A DNA stretch of 64,000 bases from positions 50,385,087 through 50,449,086 of the forward strand of contig OX344762.1 in the NCBI GenBank assembly GCA_947034895.1, written 5' to 3'. The position numbers and the translations under genes were made by a program. Source of the stretch: Rhytidiadelphus loreus (taxonomy: Eukaryota > Streptophyta > Bryopsida > Hypnales > Hylocomiaceae). Each line of letters starts with the position of its first letter. Within the stretch, counting starts at the first letter, position 1. This document shows, piece by piece, positions 1 through 11,499 of the stretch. The notes beneath the pieces are model-generated. The model saw only the letters and a program-made list of their open reading frames with translations. It had not been told where the DNA came from and ran no database searches.

Positions 1-170
1 ATCAGGAGTGGAGTTCCATCTAATGCTTTGAGATCTTTGAAGGAAACCATGAAGATTTATCAACTTCGAGAAGTCATTCCATATGTGTTCTGTTCAAGAG
101 GTGTGCAGCAGGAGTGATCAATTGCGGTGGTTGCAAAACTACAATGTAGATAATGAAGATGGAGCGGTAC

Positions 171-1170
171 CTGTCAAGAACGCGCTGTGGTTCCAGCCAG
201 CTGCTGCACGAGTTATGCGAATGCCCTGGAGCGAGGAGACAAGCCTGGGTACCGTAATGGTTGTTTCGTCACCATGGCCTAAGGCCCCTGCTTGCCCTCG
301 GCCCCATGTTGCAACGTCGCCCAAATCTAGCACACCACCACAAGAGCTTACGTCTCTACTGTGACACTCCATCATATGATGTTTCTACAATTGGACACTT
401 GACAACTCAATCTTCTGCGGAATGATTACGAGACACCTTGACATTACGGTTCCCCAAACATGTCATATTCACAGGTGAGACGCTACAAAATCCATACCAA
501 GTGCATAAGAACCTAAGAGCTCAACTTGAAGCTATCAAACGAGAGTGTCAGAAACGCACACAGAAACCGACAAGCGCACCAAACCCTAATCTACAGCATG
601 CGTCGCCAGAAAAGATTCATCCGAGCAGCTTGTGAATTCATAATGAAGCGCAAAATTGGGAAATTCTTCAAAATTGCGCACAAGCAAGAACAGACAAACT
701 CCGAGTCACAGATTATCAGTACGCAGAAGATGTAAAAGAATGCCTTGAATCAAACCAGCGTTACTGGAAACAAAAACAAAATCCGCTTTATTCCGTTTCT
801 CAATTTCTAGTGCAGTAATAATTCGAACGTTTCTTAAAGTTTATCAATCTTTGAATGTGTACTTCCACCACAAGAAAATACTCTTCAAAACTGTCTTCCA
901 AAATCGTTTCCAACAGTCTTTCAAGGCAATCAAAAACGCAATTTAAAGATAGAATATGTAACCATTTCAAAGAACAAAAGTAGGACTCATACCAAAGACA
1001 GCGACACCGTGAGCTCCTCCACAAGCAATGTACACGATGGGCGCTGCTGCAGATAGAGCCTCCACACGCTGCGGTACTAAAGCATCCACCAGAGTGCCGC
1101 AAGCCAGTTGCCCGTGTGTCCCAGCTCCCCAGCTCCAAACTTCAATTCCTCCACATTTCTTACTCTCCAT
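171..1170 (-). CDS. RCC1-repeat (beta-propeller) protein, 5' part only, runs off the left edge
   Basis: Two exons are visible. Exon 1 (1170-993) starts MESKKCGGIEVWSWGAG and has a full RCC1 blade (WSWGAGTHGQLACG, then YIACGGAHGVAVF). Exon 2 (326-171) continues in phase (…DLGDVATWGRGQAGALGHGD, then AAGWNHSAFLT). Both donors (992 and 170) are in phase 1 and an AG at 328-327 joins them, leaving a 666 bp intron. I found no convincing third exon in bases 1-170, so the rest of the propeller probably lies outside the window. RCC1-like plant proteins include Ran exchange factors, UVR8-type receptors and chromatin binders; these blades do not say which. The 5' leader carries TTAGGGTT on the minus strand (1180-1173). 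It is divergent from the SKS gene. A truncated pseudogene is possible, but both exons are open. Confidence 0.72.
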
Positions 1171-2016
1171 GGAACCCTAATTTGCCTAATTACTACTTGA
1201 GATCGACCTTCCGAAAATCACAAGCGAAGAATTGCATACCAGTATATCCAAATCTACACACCCAACTCCTGCAACATACAAAGCTACTTTTAGGGTTTGG
1301 TGCTCGTAAATGCAAACCAACTCAAAATCAGGACCTACCATCGTTTGACTAGGTCTAAATAAAGAATGATTCGGCCGATTCTCAAAGTTTATTCCACATC
1401 TGTGCTTCCCTGTAATCAGTCATTGCATCATTTCCAATGACAATTAGGGTTCCATCATGTGATTACAAGCTTTTCTACAATTTGGGTCTTTTTCGTTCTA
1501 AAGATGCGGATGGAGTTCACGGGAAGCTTAACTGACTTACCGAACTAACCTGCTGGCCTACCGGCAGCATGTAAGGAGGGGTTCAGATGATCTAAACAAG
1601 TCAGCCATTATCTTCTTTTGCTGCTACTCATCCACTACCCTACAGCAGATCCTTCGAAGAGTTAAATTGCAGAAAAACTTGCAAAAAGTCCGAGAGATGA
1701 TGCTCGTGGAATTGACGGTCTCAAATTTAAAGATGGATTGGTTTCATTCTGCATTGGCGATATCATTCTCCAGCTTTTCTTTTCTCTTTATCTTTTTTAA
1801 CATTCTCCACCTTTGGAGCGCTCATAGGTGGAATTAATGCCCATATCTCTTTTTGAAATTTTGCACATTTTGCTTGTATCTTTGTACGATTATGTTATTT
1901 ACTTCAATTTCATTGAATTGGTCACAGTGTAATCTAGTCATCACCCAAAATATGCACCTCGGAGTGCTTATGGATTAAGTGACAAGAATTGTAACACATG
2001 AGAAGGAATTATAAAC
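1171..2016. promoter_or_regulatory. Divergent intergenic region between the RCC1-like and SKS genes
   Basis: About 850 bp with no coding signal. It must hold both 5' regions. A telo-box-like AACCCTAA lies at 1173-1180, next to the RCC1-like start. I see no confident TATA box for either gene. Confidence 0.4.
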
Positions 2017-5000
2017 ATGAAACAAAATAAACTGAGTGTCATGGAGGGAAAAATGGGTGCACTAATATTATCCCATTTGTTGTTGCTGCTTCAATTCTTG
2101 AATGTAGCTGCCATGGATCCTCAACAAGAGCTTGATTGGCAAGTTGAGTATATGCAAATGCACACAGCTGGCACCGAGAAAAGAGTATGTTCTAATTTTC
2201 CCTTTCACCAAAATTAGAATTCATCATTGTAAAATGACCAAATTGTAATAAAAAAATATGATTATGATGGGTCTAATTTCTACACATCCTTGAACTTTAA
2301 GGCAAGGGATACTTTGCTTCCCATGAATCAAGGTCCTTTCATTGTAGAAAATCTTGAATGTAAGCTTGTCCATAGATTGTGGGCCAATGTTACTTGAATT
2401 AATATCTGTTATCATGTCAGTGCATAAGCCTCCCTACTCAAGAATGTTACAAGTGAGTCACGGCTCCACAATCAAAGAAGAACATTGCATGTGATAAAAA
2501 AAATTAGACAACATTAGACCCAAAATAAGTCTTTGTATGCCACAATGCAAGAACAAGTTTAAAAGAAATACATGAAGGCCCCATTGGGGTGACATTGTTT
2601 GTGGATTGTGGAACAGATCATCACCATAAATGGCCAATTTCCAGGACCGCAATTGCAAAGCACCACCAATACTATCATCTCACTCACAATCCACAACAAG
2701 CTCGACGAGCCTTTCCTCCTCACATGGTACAACACTCACCATGAAATTCCATTCGCTCACACATTTAATGACTCAAAACCAAATGAGAAGAAGCTTTGCA
2801 TCGATGATAGGACCTTACTCAAAAGCAAGTCAATGCTATAGAGACACAACCTCTCTTAGAATAGCTACTTGGTTTTGTAGTGACACAGATTCTCAAAGAG
2901 TTGTTGATTATTTATGTAGGGACAAAGCCTCTCATAGTATAGCTGCTTGCCTTTTTGTAGAGATAGAGCCTCTTGTAGCATAGCTGCTTGTTTTTATTTA
3001 TAGACAGAGCCTCTTCTTCTTGTAGCGTAGCTGTTTGTTTTTTTGGTTGTAAGATTTGGAAGTGCAAGACGAGTGTGCAGGAATGGGATTCAGCAACGGA
3101 GAAACGCGTGGCAAGATGGGGTGCTGGGCACCAATTGCCCCATTTTGCCGGGGCAGTCGTGGACGTACAACTTCCGTGCCAAGGACCAGATTGGCAGCTT
3201 CTGCTACTTCCCGTCCACGGCCTTGCACCGAAGCGCAGGGGGCTTTGGGAGTATTCGTGTGGATCCGCGCAGCTCCATCGCCTCGCCGTTCGCCTCGCCT
3301 GCGGACGACTTTGCACTTCTCATCGGCGACTGGTACAAAGCGGATCACAAGGTTAAAGAGATTTTCCCCCCGAGATTTAAGTTATGAAGTTTTGTTGTGC
3401 GCAAGAGTAATGAAATGGATTTGCTTTTGGAACAAGGGGCACTAGCTTCATAACCACGAAAACCAGCCGTAGCCGAATTGCTGGCATGGAATCCACACCG
3501 ATCATGTCTTATTTTGATTAAGATGTTGGAAGCTAGATGCGTGCACTCACAGTACTGTACAAATTCAGAATGTTATGGGCTTGAAACTATCGAGTCAATT
3601 TAATTATCTTACAAAAGTTAATAGCATTATGATTGAGTTGTTGTAAATTCTGGGGTGACGGGTGTGGTGACAGTTTCTGAGAGCCATGTTGGACCATGGC
3701 TACACTCTTCCTGCTCCTGACGACGTGCTCATCAACGGCTACGCTCCCCTCGGCGCCATTTTCACTGTCGAGAAAGGTATATTAAAAATCAATGAATTCT
3801 AAGCAAACTGGATTCAATACCCAGCTAAGTGACACATCAATAGGTCAAATGAACCTGAATGTTCCCGTCTCCTATTCCTGATCCCTGTTGCCAACAGCAA
3901 TTCATCTCTTCCAAGCACCAAGTGCTTTACCTTCAATTAAAATTACATTCTAAACTATTGATAACTGTTAAAACTGCATCAACTGCCAGACACATATACT
4001 CCATGATAAGACAATACAACTTCATCAGAGAAATCAATGTACTAAGTATGTTCATCCGTAGAGGACAAACATTGTCCCATGAATCCCTTCCAGGGTTTTT
4101 GTAGAAACGAAGAATGTGGCAACTATTTATCCAATCATTCAATCAGTTTTTAGCTGCGCTAAGTCTTGCTCTTTCAAGGTTAAAATTGCTTAAAATTAAT
4201 GATGTGGAAAGTGGACTATTCTCTCTCCCGTAAGTCGAAGGATTGCTTGTAAGACGAGAATGTGGATGGCAGGGAAAACATACCGGTTCCGAATCTCCAA
4301 TGTCGGAAGCACCCACACCCTCAACTTCAGGATAGAGAAGCACCAGTTGTCGCTGGTGGAAACGGAAGGCTCATACGTAGAGTCCCAGTTCTACGACTCA
4401 GTGGACGTGCATGTGGGACAGTCGTGCTCGGTTATGGTGACCATGGACCAGGAGGACCGTGACTACTACGTGGTGGCGAGCACACATTTTGCCTCGGGGT
4501 TCAACCGAAGTGGTGTGGGCATCCTCCATTACGCCGCCTCACCCCCGCAATTCATGACGGGGGCGCTTCCTCCACCTCCCTCTGACCCAGAATTTTCCAT
4601 CAATCAAGCCCGGAGCATCAAGTAACTGCCTCACCTTTACATCCTCCCTCATCATATTTTTTTAACCCTTAAACACCAACACTGCGGCTGGTTTTCGGCT
4701 GATGAATGACAAAGAATCTTCATGTGTACTAGGACAAAAGTGCAATTGTTCATCCTTGGAATTTTGTGAAAAAAGGGAGATCATGCACAGTAGTTTGACT
4801 TCCAATGAGCACTTTTTATTTATTTAAAGTAGATGATGTCATGCAATGCCTAAAGGATGATTTCCACAATCACAGGCATTCAAGGGTTAAAGAGGTTATT
4901 TGACCCTTTGGAATATGCCATGATATATTAAAGTCAAAAGATGTTTGAAAGATGTGAAGGAAAGAACATGATGTACTCCCTAAGCTCCACTAAAACCCTC

Positions 5001-6770
5001 CAAATCAATTTAGGATTTGTACTACTAAACCACTCCATTTTGATCATTGAGCAAGCAATCTAGAATTCAAATCACATGTGCTTGTTCAACAATCAACGAT
5101 CAAAATCAATAAATGGAACCTTTTTAGTGATACCAATCCTAAATTGATTTGGAGGGTTTTGGTAGGATTGAGGGAGTATTAAGCTTAGCATGCCTAAAAG
5201 CTTTTGAAAAAACATTTATACAATGTTTGTGCAAGGATCCTAATATAAAAATGATTATAGATGTATCCAAAATAGCGCCTAAGTTATTATGATCAAAAGG
5301 CATATATGAATTTTAAGCAAGAATCTTTATGGGTCTAGTTTGCAATACGGGTGCAATTGGGTGTGGTTTACATAAAACATAGATGCATATGCACTACTAC
5401 AAACACATTCTCAAAAATCCATAAAAAAGAAAGAAATTGGGATGTTTTTTCAATGTTAGATCTTTGCATTTTTATTAAAACATCCACTTTTGATTTTTTG
5501 GGGGTTCTAAATTGAGGGGAGGGGCCTTGCAATGACATTACTATAATGTGAGGCAATTTGAGAGTGAAAAAGAACCTCTTGCTGCATAGCTAAACTTACG
5601 TTGTTTGACGTTGTTCACCAGGGGGGGTGCACTACACTACTGATAGCGACTGTTAGCAATTGAGTGGCTGCAGGGCCACGCAGAATCAACCAGGACATTG
5701 TCATCATCTTCCGTGAGTAGATGGGAGCAGTACTGGAACTGTCATAAACTCAAAGATAAGATCAACAGTTGTGAGACTAATCTTGAGGAATGGATGCATC
5801 ACCCCTGTCTGCAGGTGGAATTTGACAGCCAATGCAGCGAGGCCAAACCCGCAAGGTAGTTACCACTACGGCAACATCACAGTCACCAACACCTTCAAAT
5901 TTTCCAACTCAGCACCCATTCTCTTCGGCAGAAAACGATTCGCAGTGAACAACGTCTCCCACTGGAATCCCGACACGCCTCTCAAGGTGGCGGACTACTA
6001 CCACATCCCCAACATCTTCCAAGTGGGCTCACTCCCAGAGCATCCCACTCTGGCAGCGTCGGTGGTAGACGCGCCCTTCCGCGCTTTCGCAGAAATCGTG
6101 TTCCAGAATGATGAGAGCACACCGCAGTCGTGGCATGTGGATGGCCACAACTTTTGGGTAGTCGCATTCGGAACGGGGATGTGGAAGGAGGCGGCCAGGG
6201 CGGGGTATAATCTTCACAACGCGGTCTCTCGGTCCACAACGCAGGTAATCTAATCTCTCTTCATAGTTCAAGCCCATACCCCTGTTTGCATCACTGCATA
6301 TTTCCAAGCAATCCTGTCGAAGATACGTGATCCTGTTTCCTGTGATCCAAACGACAGACCGCTGTTACAAAATATTACCGACAAGTCATCTACTCACATT
6401 CGGTTGCCTCCAATTAGCAATATCGGGTGTAAGAAATCATGACTTGCGGCATCCCAGTCCCAGAATGATTGCACAAGAAATCATCCAAAAAATCTTACAC
6501 TTGAGTACTAACGAAGTGTGATGAGCCCCGCAGGTGTATCCGAATTCATGGACGTCGGTGCTGATGAGTTTGGACAATCCGGGGCTATGGAACATCCGAT
6601 CAGCTGAGCTCCAGCGACAATACTTGGGGCAAGAATTGTACCTGCGAGTGAAAGCGGGCGTTGCCGTCTCGTGGAGGCTAAGGGAGCATCCACCACCTGC
6701 AAACCTGCTCCTATGCGGCCAAGCGAACGCGCCGCTACAAAGGCCGGCCGCCCCAGATCAGGCTCCTTGA
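2017..6770 (+). CDS. SKS: SKU5-similar (SKS) multicopper-oxidase-like protein, 7 exons, 555 aa
   Basis: Exons: 2017-2184, 2617-2726, 3081-3351, 3674-3776, 4273-4621, 5815-6244, 6534-6770. All introns are GT..AG and phases agree. Residues 1-33 are a secretory signal (hydrophobic run GALILSHLLLLLQFLNVAA); M9 and M13 are alternative starts. Three cupredoxin domains follow, with family landmarks VITINGQFPGP-like, NGIQQRRNAWQDGVLGTNCPI, KDQIGSF, GKTYRFRISNVG, DVHVGQS, QARSIKWNLTA, PNPQGSYHYG, ADYYHIPNIFQVGS and YLGQELYLRV. The HCH copper-ligand block of laccases and ascorbate oxidases is absent from the C-terminus, as in SKU5 and pollen NTP303 proteins, which act in the wall or apoplast in directional growth and are not proven oxidases. 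The C-terminus (…PAAPDQAP) has no hydrophobic tail, so a GPI anchor is unlikely. Length is normal for the family (about 540-590 aa). Confidence 0.93.
2841..3043 (+). repeat. Five-unit minisatellite (about 41 bp) in SKS intron 2
   Basis: Degenerate tandem units start at 2841, 2882, 2921, 2962 and 3003, each of the form GA(G/C)A(C/A)A…CCTCTT…TAGCTGCTTG followed by a T-rich stretch. The array ends just before exon 3 (3081). The last three units are the most alike, which suggests recent growth at the 3' side. Confidence 0.75.
4662..4890 (+). mobile_element. TTAA-flanked, piggyBac-like MITE, copy 1, in SKS intron 5
   Basis: A 221 bp body (4666-4886) begins CCCTTAAACACC, ends GGCATTCAAGGG, and is bounded by TTAA at 4662-4665 and 4887-4890. 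It has no coding capacity. It is clearly homologous along its length to the copies at 34283-34504 and 20764-20988 (shared interior words such as AAAGAATCTT, AAGTGCAA, TTCATCCTTGGA and TTGACTT). CCC…GGG ends with TTAA duplication are the hallmark of piggyBac-type transposition. It starts about 40 bp after the exon 5 donor. Confidence 0.75.
4974..5178. mobile_element. Stowaway-like (Tc1/mariner) MITE in SKS intron 5
   Basis: A 201 bp body (4976-5176) begins CTCCCT and ends AGGGAG, flanked by TA on each side (4974-4975, 5177-5178). The arms are long: AAAACCCTCCAAATCAATTT on the left is matched exactly in reverse complement on the right, and similarity continues for about 80 bp per arm, so the element can fold into one long hairpin. 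CTCCCTC termini with a TA target duplication are diagnostic of Stowaway MITEs. It lies 84 bp after the TTAA MITE. Confidence 0.9.
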
Positions 6771-7424
6771 TATACCACAAAATTCTCTAGATATTTCGGA
6801 AGAGATAGAAATCAACTTAAACATAATGTAGAAGATAAAAAACTGGACAAAATGAGATTGTATTCCATTCCTGGAAAGCACAAGATACGGTACTTATTCC
6901 AAAATTGCTTGGCTACCAAGTCAATTTATAACAGCTTCTCAAGCACCGTAGAAATCAAAAAACACCCAAAAAGGTAGTCAATGTACAGCTTTTCTGGGCC
7001 TTGCACACTTATAATCTCCCAGCAATTGTCAAACGACCTACTCACATCAAAATCTTTGCTGCGACGTGTCACATGCTTGCCAATCGACCAGGCTTTAGAA
7101 GTTCCTACAATAAGAGTTGAGAATTACACCTCTCTAGCAGCAGTCTACCTTTTCACCAGGAACAAATCACGGATGGATAATGCACTTTAGATTCATAGAT
7201 TTTCTTCTGGTGACAAACTTTCGTCACCCTACGACTGGACTACAACGAATGGACCACTACCCCAAATTCAAACCCCTTCAACTAATCTTCTGCCTACAAC
7301 GTCTATTACGTGTTACATCGCAAGTGATCGGAACAAAATTGTATCTGGAAGTCTCTCTCCTCTGAGAGTCAATGTTCAACTGACACATGAATCGCATGCT
7401 CATGACCATTCTAGCATTTTATGT
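6771..7424. other. Convergent 3' flanks of the SKS and G3BP-like genes
   Basis: This 654 bp spacer separates two stop codons facing each other. It should contain both 3' UTRs. I see no gene or repeat in it. Confidence 0.5.
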
Positions 7425-10404
7425 TCAAACTGCAGCAACCGCAGTAGGACCGTTGCTGCGGGCAGGTTGCGGTGCACCAGCGTTGCGTCTAGGTGCTCTT
7501 TGGCCTTCGGGGCGACGTTCACCTCCACTGTATGCTGGCTCACCAGTGCCATTTGAGTTCGGATAGCCCCCTCGAGATGGTCCGGAGCCACCGCGGCCAC
7601 CCCTGCTACCGCCGTCTCGCTCCCGCGAGTCTGGGCCCATGCCACGGCCGCTATAGCTTCGGCCGCCGTATGAACCACGGCCTCGCCCTCCCTCAGTCCT
7701 GTCACTTCTATATGGGCGTTCACCTCTGCTGTTGTTTATGCCCCTCGGGCCTGTAGAATATCACAAAATTAAACACAACAATTAATTCTTGATCACATTA
7801 CCTACAACAGATAAAGACAGTGTCAACAGGCCCAGTGGACAAATCACGAAATATTTACAGGGAAAGAAAGAAAAGATTTGGATGGAACAGACAACTCCTT
7901 ATTGTAAATACAGCTTACCTCGTCCCATGGTCTTTTTCTCTTCAATATATGCCGGGCGGCCACGGATTTCCACGCGAGAAGCCTTTATCAAAACAATGAG
8001 TCAATCACTAAGCACTGAAATAATGTCTAGAGTTTTACAGAGCATAAAACACGTGCAATGACCATCCTAAAAACAAAGACCTGAAACACATACTATCCTG
8101 GCTGCATGAGGACTACCTCAATGGCGCTCTGCGCTCCTGCTGGTTCTTCAAACTCCACAAACGCATAGCATACACCTGGCTGTGAATCACCAACAGAATC
8201 AGCATCCGTAATTACAAGATATAATAATATACCGTATTAAATCTGTCGAGAGACGCTTCATAAAAGCCGTACTACAAGTACCAGATCACATGATTAAATG
8301 CAAAGGCGGCTTCAATAAAGATCAACAGTATATACCTTTTGATTCTTCACATTCACACCACCAGCCTTCACAGGACCAAATTCTGAAAACGCCGTTTCCA
8401 ACTCAGGTACTGTGCAGTTCATTGGTAAATTCTTAACATACACAGACCGTCCGTCAGCTGCACAACAGCTTATGTTAGAAGCAAGTAAATACAGTTCATA
8501 GACTAGTAGAATTGAAAGCCTAATATTGACAAGGGTTGAATATAAGCTCTTCACGAAAATATCACTTTACACTGAATGAGCTAAACGAACTGTCTGACCT
8601 TCATTCTCCACTGGGGCATTTTTCTCTTGGGCTTCTTCGGGGAGAGATGAAACAGGAGCAGGAGTAGGGGCAGGCGCAAGGACGGGGGCGGGAGATGGTG
8701 ATGGTGATGGTGAAGCGGCAGGACGTTCGACTACGGGCTGAGGCGCAGGCTTTATCGGAGTGCCATAGACCTTAAGCTGTACCGAGGACAAGCAAAATAA
8801 GTTATTACAAGAACATGAAGATATCAGAATCCAATGACAGGATTTCACATCAGAAAACATCTAAGGTCCAAACGAAGGCACGATCACTCACAATAGCTGC
8901 ATAAGAGTGCTTCTTGGGTGCTTCCCCGGCAGGCTCTGGCTCGTGAACATGAGCAGCGGGGGCGCTCTGAACCATTGGAGACTCAGGTTCCTCAATAACT
9001 GGAGTGGTCATGCTTTCCACTGGTGAAGGACCCACTTCATCCTCAGCTTCAGTTGGCGGTACCTCAGAAAGGTCATGGACTTCCTCAACTGGAGGCTCGG
9101 TCTCCAAAGCAGGCGTGATCTCCCTCACCACCTCAGGTTCAGGCACTGAGATGTGATGTTCCAAAGCTGGGAAAGCCATAAACAGACAACATTGATTCTT
9201 AATAAACAGGAAACTCCTAGGTGGATAACACAAAACCATATAGAACGCACAACATTGATAGCACCGCTTATCATTCGTTTACTTACTTGGCTCCGGAGCA
9301 GGTTGATGGACAACTGCTGGCTCAGGATTGTAAGCAGGCTCGTCGCTCTCAACACGTGGCAAAGCAGGCTGGTATTGAGTCTTCTGAGTCTGGTGAGTCT
9401 CCACATCGAGATAGCGGAAAATGTCGTTCAAAACAAAGTATCCTTTCTCCTGTGGTGCCAGGAAAAAGCTCTGAACAAAATTTCTCTTCTCGTTTGATTT
9501 AGTGGACAGAGATCCGGTGACCAAGACCAAAACTCCCCCACCGTGAGAATCCTGAGAGTCGACTGTCTTGATCTCTGCCTTGAGTTCGCTGTAATCTGAG
9601 GACATCACTTTCTGATAAATTTCCTGCACAAATCATGTATAATATTTCAAAAGAGGAAACTGCTGAAAGGAAATCGTTCTTGCCAAGAAGGGACAGTCCA
9701 AATAAAGGTCTCGCTCAAACATGAGCAATAAAGCTAGGTACACAATCCTTAGTACCACTTACATCATGAACAATACCAGAAGAAATAGATAGAACAGAGC
9801 AGACAGCATCAAACAGATAAGGTGTTCCATCGGACAGTATGTCAGTCAGATGTCGGGCTACACGAGCGTAAGGCACTGAATAATTAACAATCTCTGAGGT
9901 AAGTCTCAGCCCACAGGTACAATGATGGGTCCTCACCCTCTGAGTTCCAACAGTGTCTACAGCACCATCCGCTCCTGCTTCAGCTCGAGTAAGACGACTG
10001 GCATCGGTGTAGAATCGATGAACAACCTGTGGTGACTGATGAAGAACATTGTAGTATTGATTCACAAACGCGTTCCCCACCTGCAGTACACACGATAAGA
10101 ATGCGGATTATTAAAATAGTGCACAGATGAGATAACCATCAGAGCAGTCAGGCATAGGATGTCATCTATGACCTTATTCCGTAGTGAAGCATGTATGACG
10201 AGCACCCCCCCCCCCGTTAAAAGGTGTCGTAGCGAACTTTGTAAGTCAATTAAAGCCTCCCAAGTACCAGATATGCATAATATGCTAGGCTGAGGTTAAA
10301 GGGGTAATAAACGGATTCAAAATCACAGAAAAAACGCTGTCAACACGTACCACATGCGCGGCCGCAGGAATATGTGCGGGAGGGTTCGCCGGCTGGTTAG
10401 CCAT
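7425..10404 (-). CDS. G3BP-like NTF2 / RRM / RGG RNA-binding protein, 9 exons, 520 aa
   Basis: Coding exons (5' to 3'): 10404-10351, 10080-9937, 9623-9287, 9166-8892, 8776-8599, 8457-8336, 8179-8117, 7982-7919, 7750-7425. The frame is intact. Residues about 19-139 are an NTF2-like dimerisation domain (VGNAFVNQYYNVLHQSP, VDSQDSHGGGVLVLVTGSL, FVQSFFLAPQEKGYFVLND). Residues 140-330 are acidic and Pro/Glu/Val-rich with an SPSPSPAPVLAPAPTPAP stretch. Residues about 332-410 form an RRM with RNP2 VYVKNL and RNP1-like CYAFVEFE, ending GRPAYIEEKK. The C-terminus (412-520) is an RGG/Gly-Arg box. This order matches animal G3BP and its plant homologues, which bind RNA and nucleate stress granules in the cytoplasm; the role here is inferred from the family. 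Confidence 0.94.
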
Positions 10405-10409
10405 GGTTC

Positions 10410-11494
10410 CTGTAACATGGATTCAAATACTAAGCTTGTTCAGTATGCATAGACCAAAGGAATCACATATAAAACGAAGAGGGATCATCTAATATCCTAA
10501 CCCACCAGAAATGTGAACCTGCACGGTGTATACTAGCTTAAGATTCGACATTGCACCAACGCCAAAGTATTCAGATAAATCTCAACATATTAAGACGTCT
10601 GAACAGTAAAGAGACTCAAATAAGGTTATCCAAATTCTGAAACTCGGAAGGTTTCAACATATCCTAATTTTCATCGAACTCCATATCAAAGAACGGCACA
10701 CAGTTCTACACTGAAAGATGTACTTAGTAAAGCGATAATATCTTCCCCAATAGCCATCGCTTCCTTTGCTTGAAAACAAGAAAAGCGAAGCACCATGACG
10801 GACAGTTAAAGCGCCACACTAGAAAGAATAAATTCCCTTCTTAACAATCTCTTTCCCAAGAATAGCCACCACTTGTGAATGAACATAAACGCTTGGTTCT
10901 TAAAAGACATAACAAACGGAACAACTTGATTTAGGTCCTAAAAAACAAAAAACAAAAACAAAAAATACAAAGACCTTTTCCCACACCGACAACTGGTGAA
11001 CGCCACAAAAGCTTCACACGGAAAGTAAACACACAGCCAAGAACAATGCAACACGTTACCTGGTCTCACACCACCGCGGTGTGCACCAACACCGACCGTC
11101 GATCTTCCACAGCGTCGTAGCCGCGCGGAACTTCCTCAAAACTAAAAGCTCACAAAAGAAAACCTCAGAAAGAAACGGCACATGCAACTACCGCAAGCGA
11201 ACACTCGCAAACTACAGCAACCTCACAACCGTCCCCCGGCCCGCTCTTCCCCGAAATGGCACCAAAACGCTCCGCGGGAACCCGAGCGGAAGAGGAGAAA
11301 CCCTCAGCGACCGTACGAATCGCCCGCCACACGCCGCAAGCAGCGATGCAAGGGTGGAGGGGAGGAGGAGGAGAAGGAGCAGCAATGGCGAGAGCAAGGG
11401 CGATGGCGGACAAGCGGGAAGTTCGAAAAACAACAACGACACCGAAACCGGTTCCAGAGCCTTATTGGAGGCTTTGCTCAAACCCTAACCCTAA
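10410..11494 (-). promoter_or_regulatory. 5' UTR, 5' UTR intron and telo-box of the G3BP-like gene
   Basis: Directly upstream of the ATG (10404) is an acceptor (TTACAG at 10415-10410). A matching donor (CAG|GTAACG) lies at 11059, giving a 650 bp leader intron. The non-coding exon upstream is GC-rich. On the minus strand a double telo-box TTAGGGTTAGGGTTT covers 11494-11480, as is common near the start sites of plant genes linked to translation. The transcription start is not determined. Several open frames in the GC-rich leader appear to be chance. Confidence 0.55.
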
Positions 11495-11499
11495 TCCTA

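Noticed and set aside
1..170. A third RCC1 exon at the left edge
   Set aside because: Acceptors exist (for example before 90) but the frames that follow have no RCC1 blade residues.
7400..7756. Overlapping long frames on both strands
   Set aside because: They are shadows of the RGG-encoding last exon of the G3BP-like gene (7750-7425), whose true frame follows from the splice phase.
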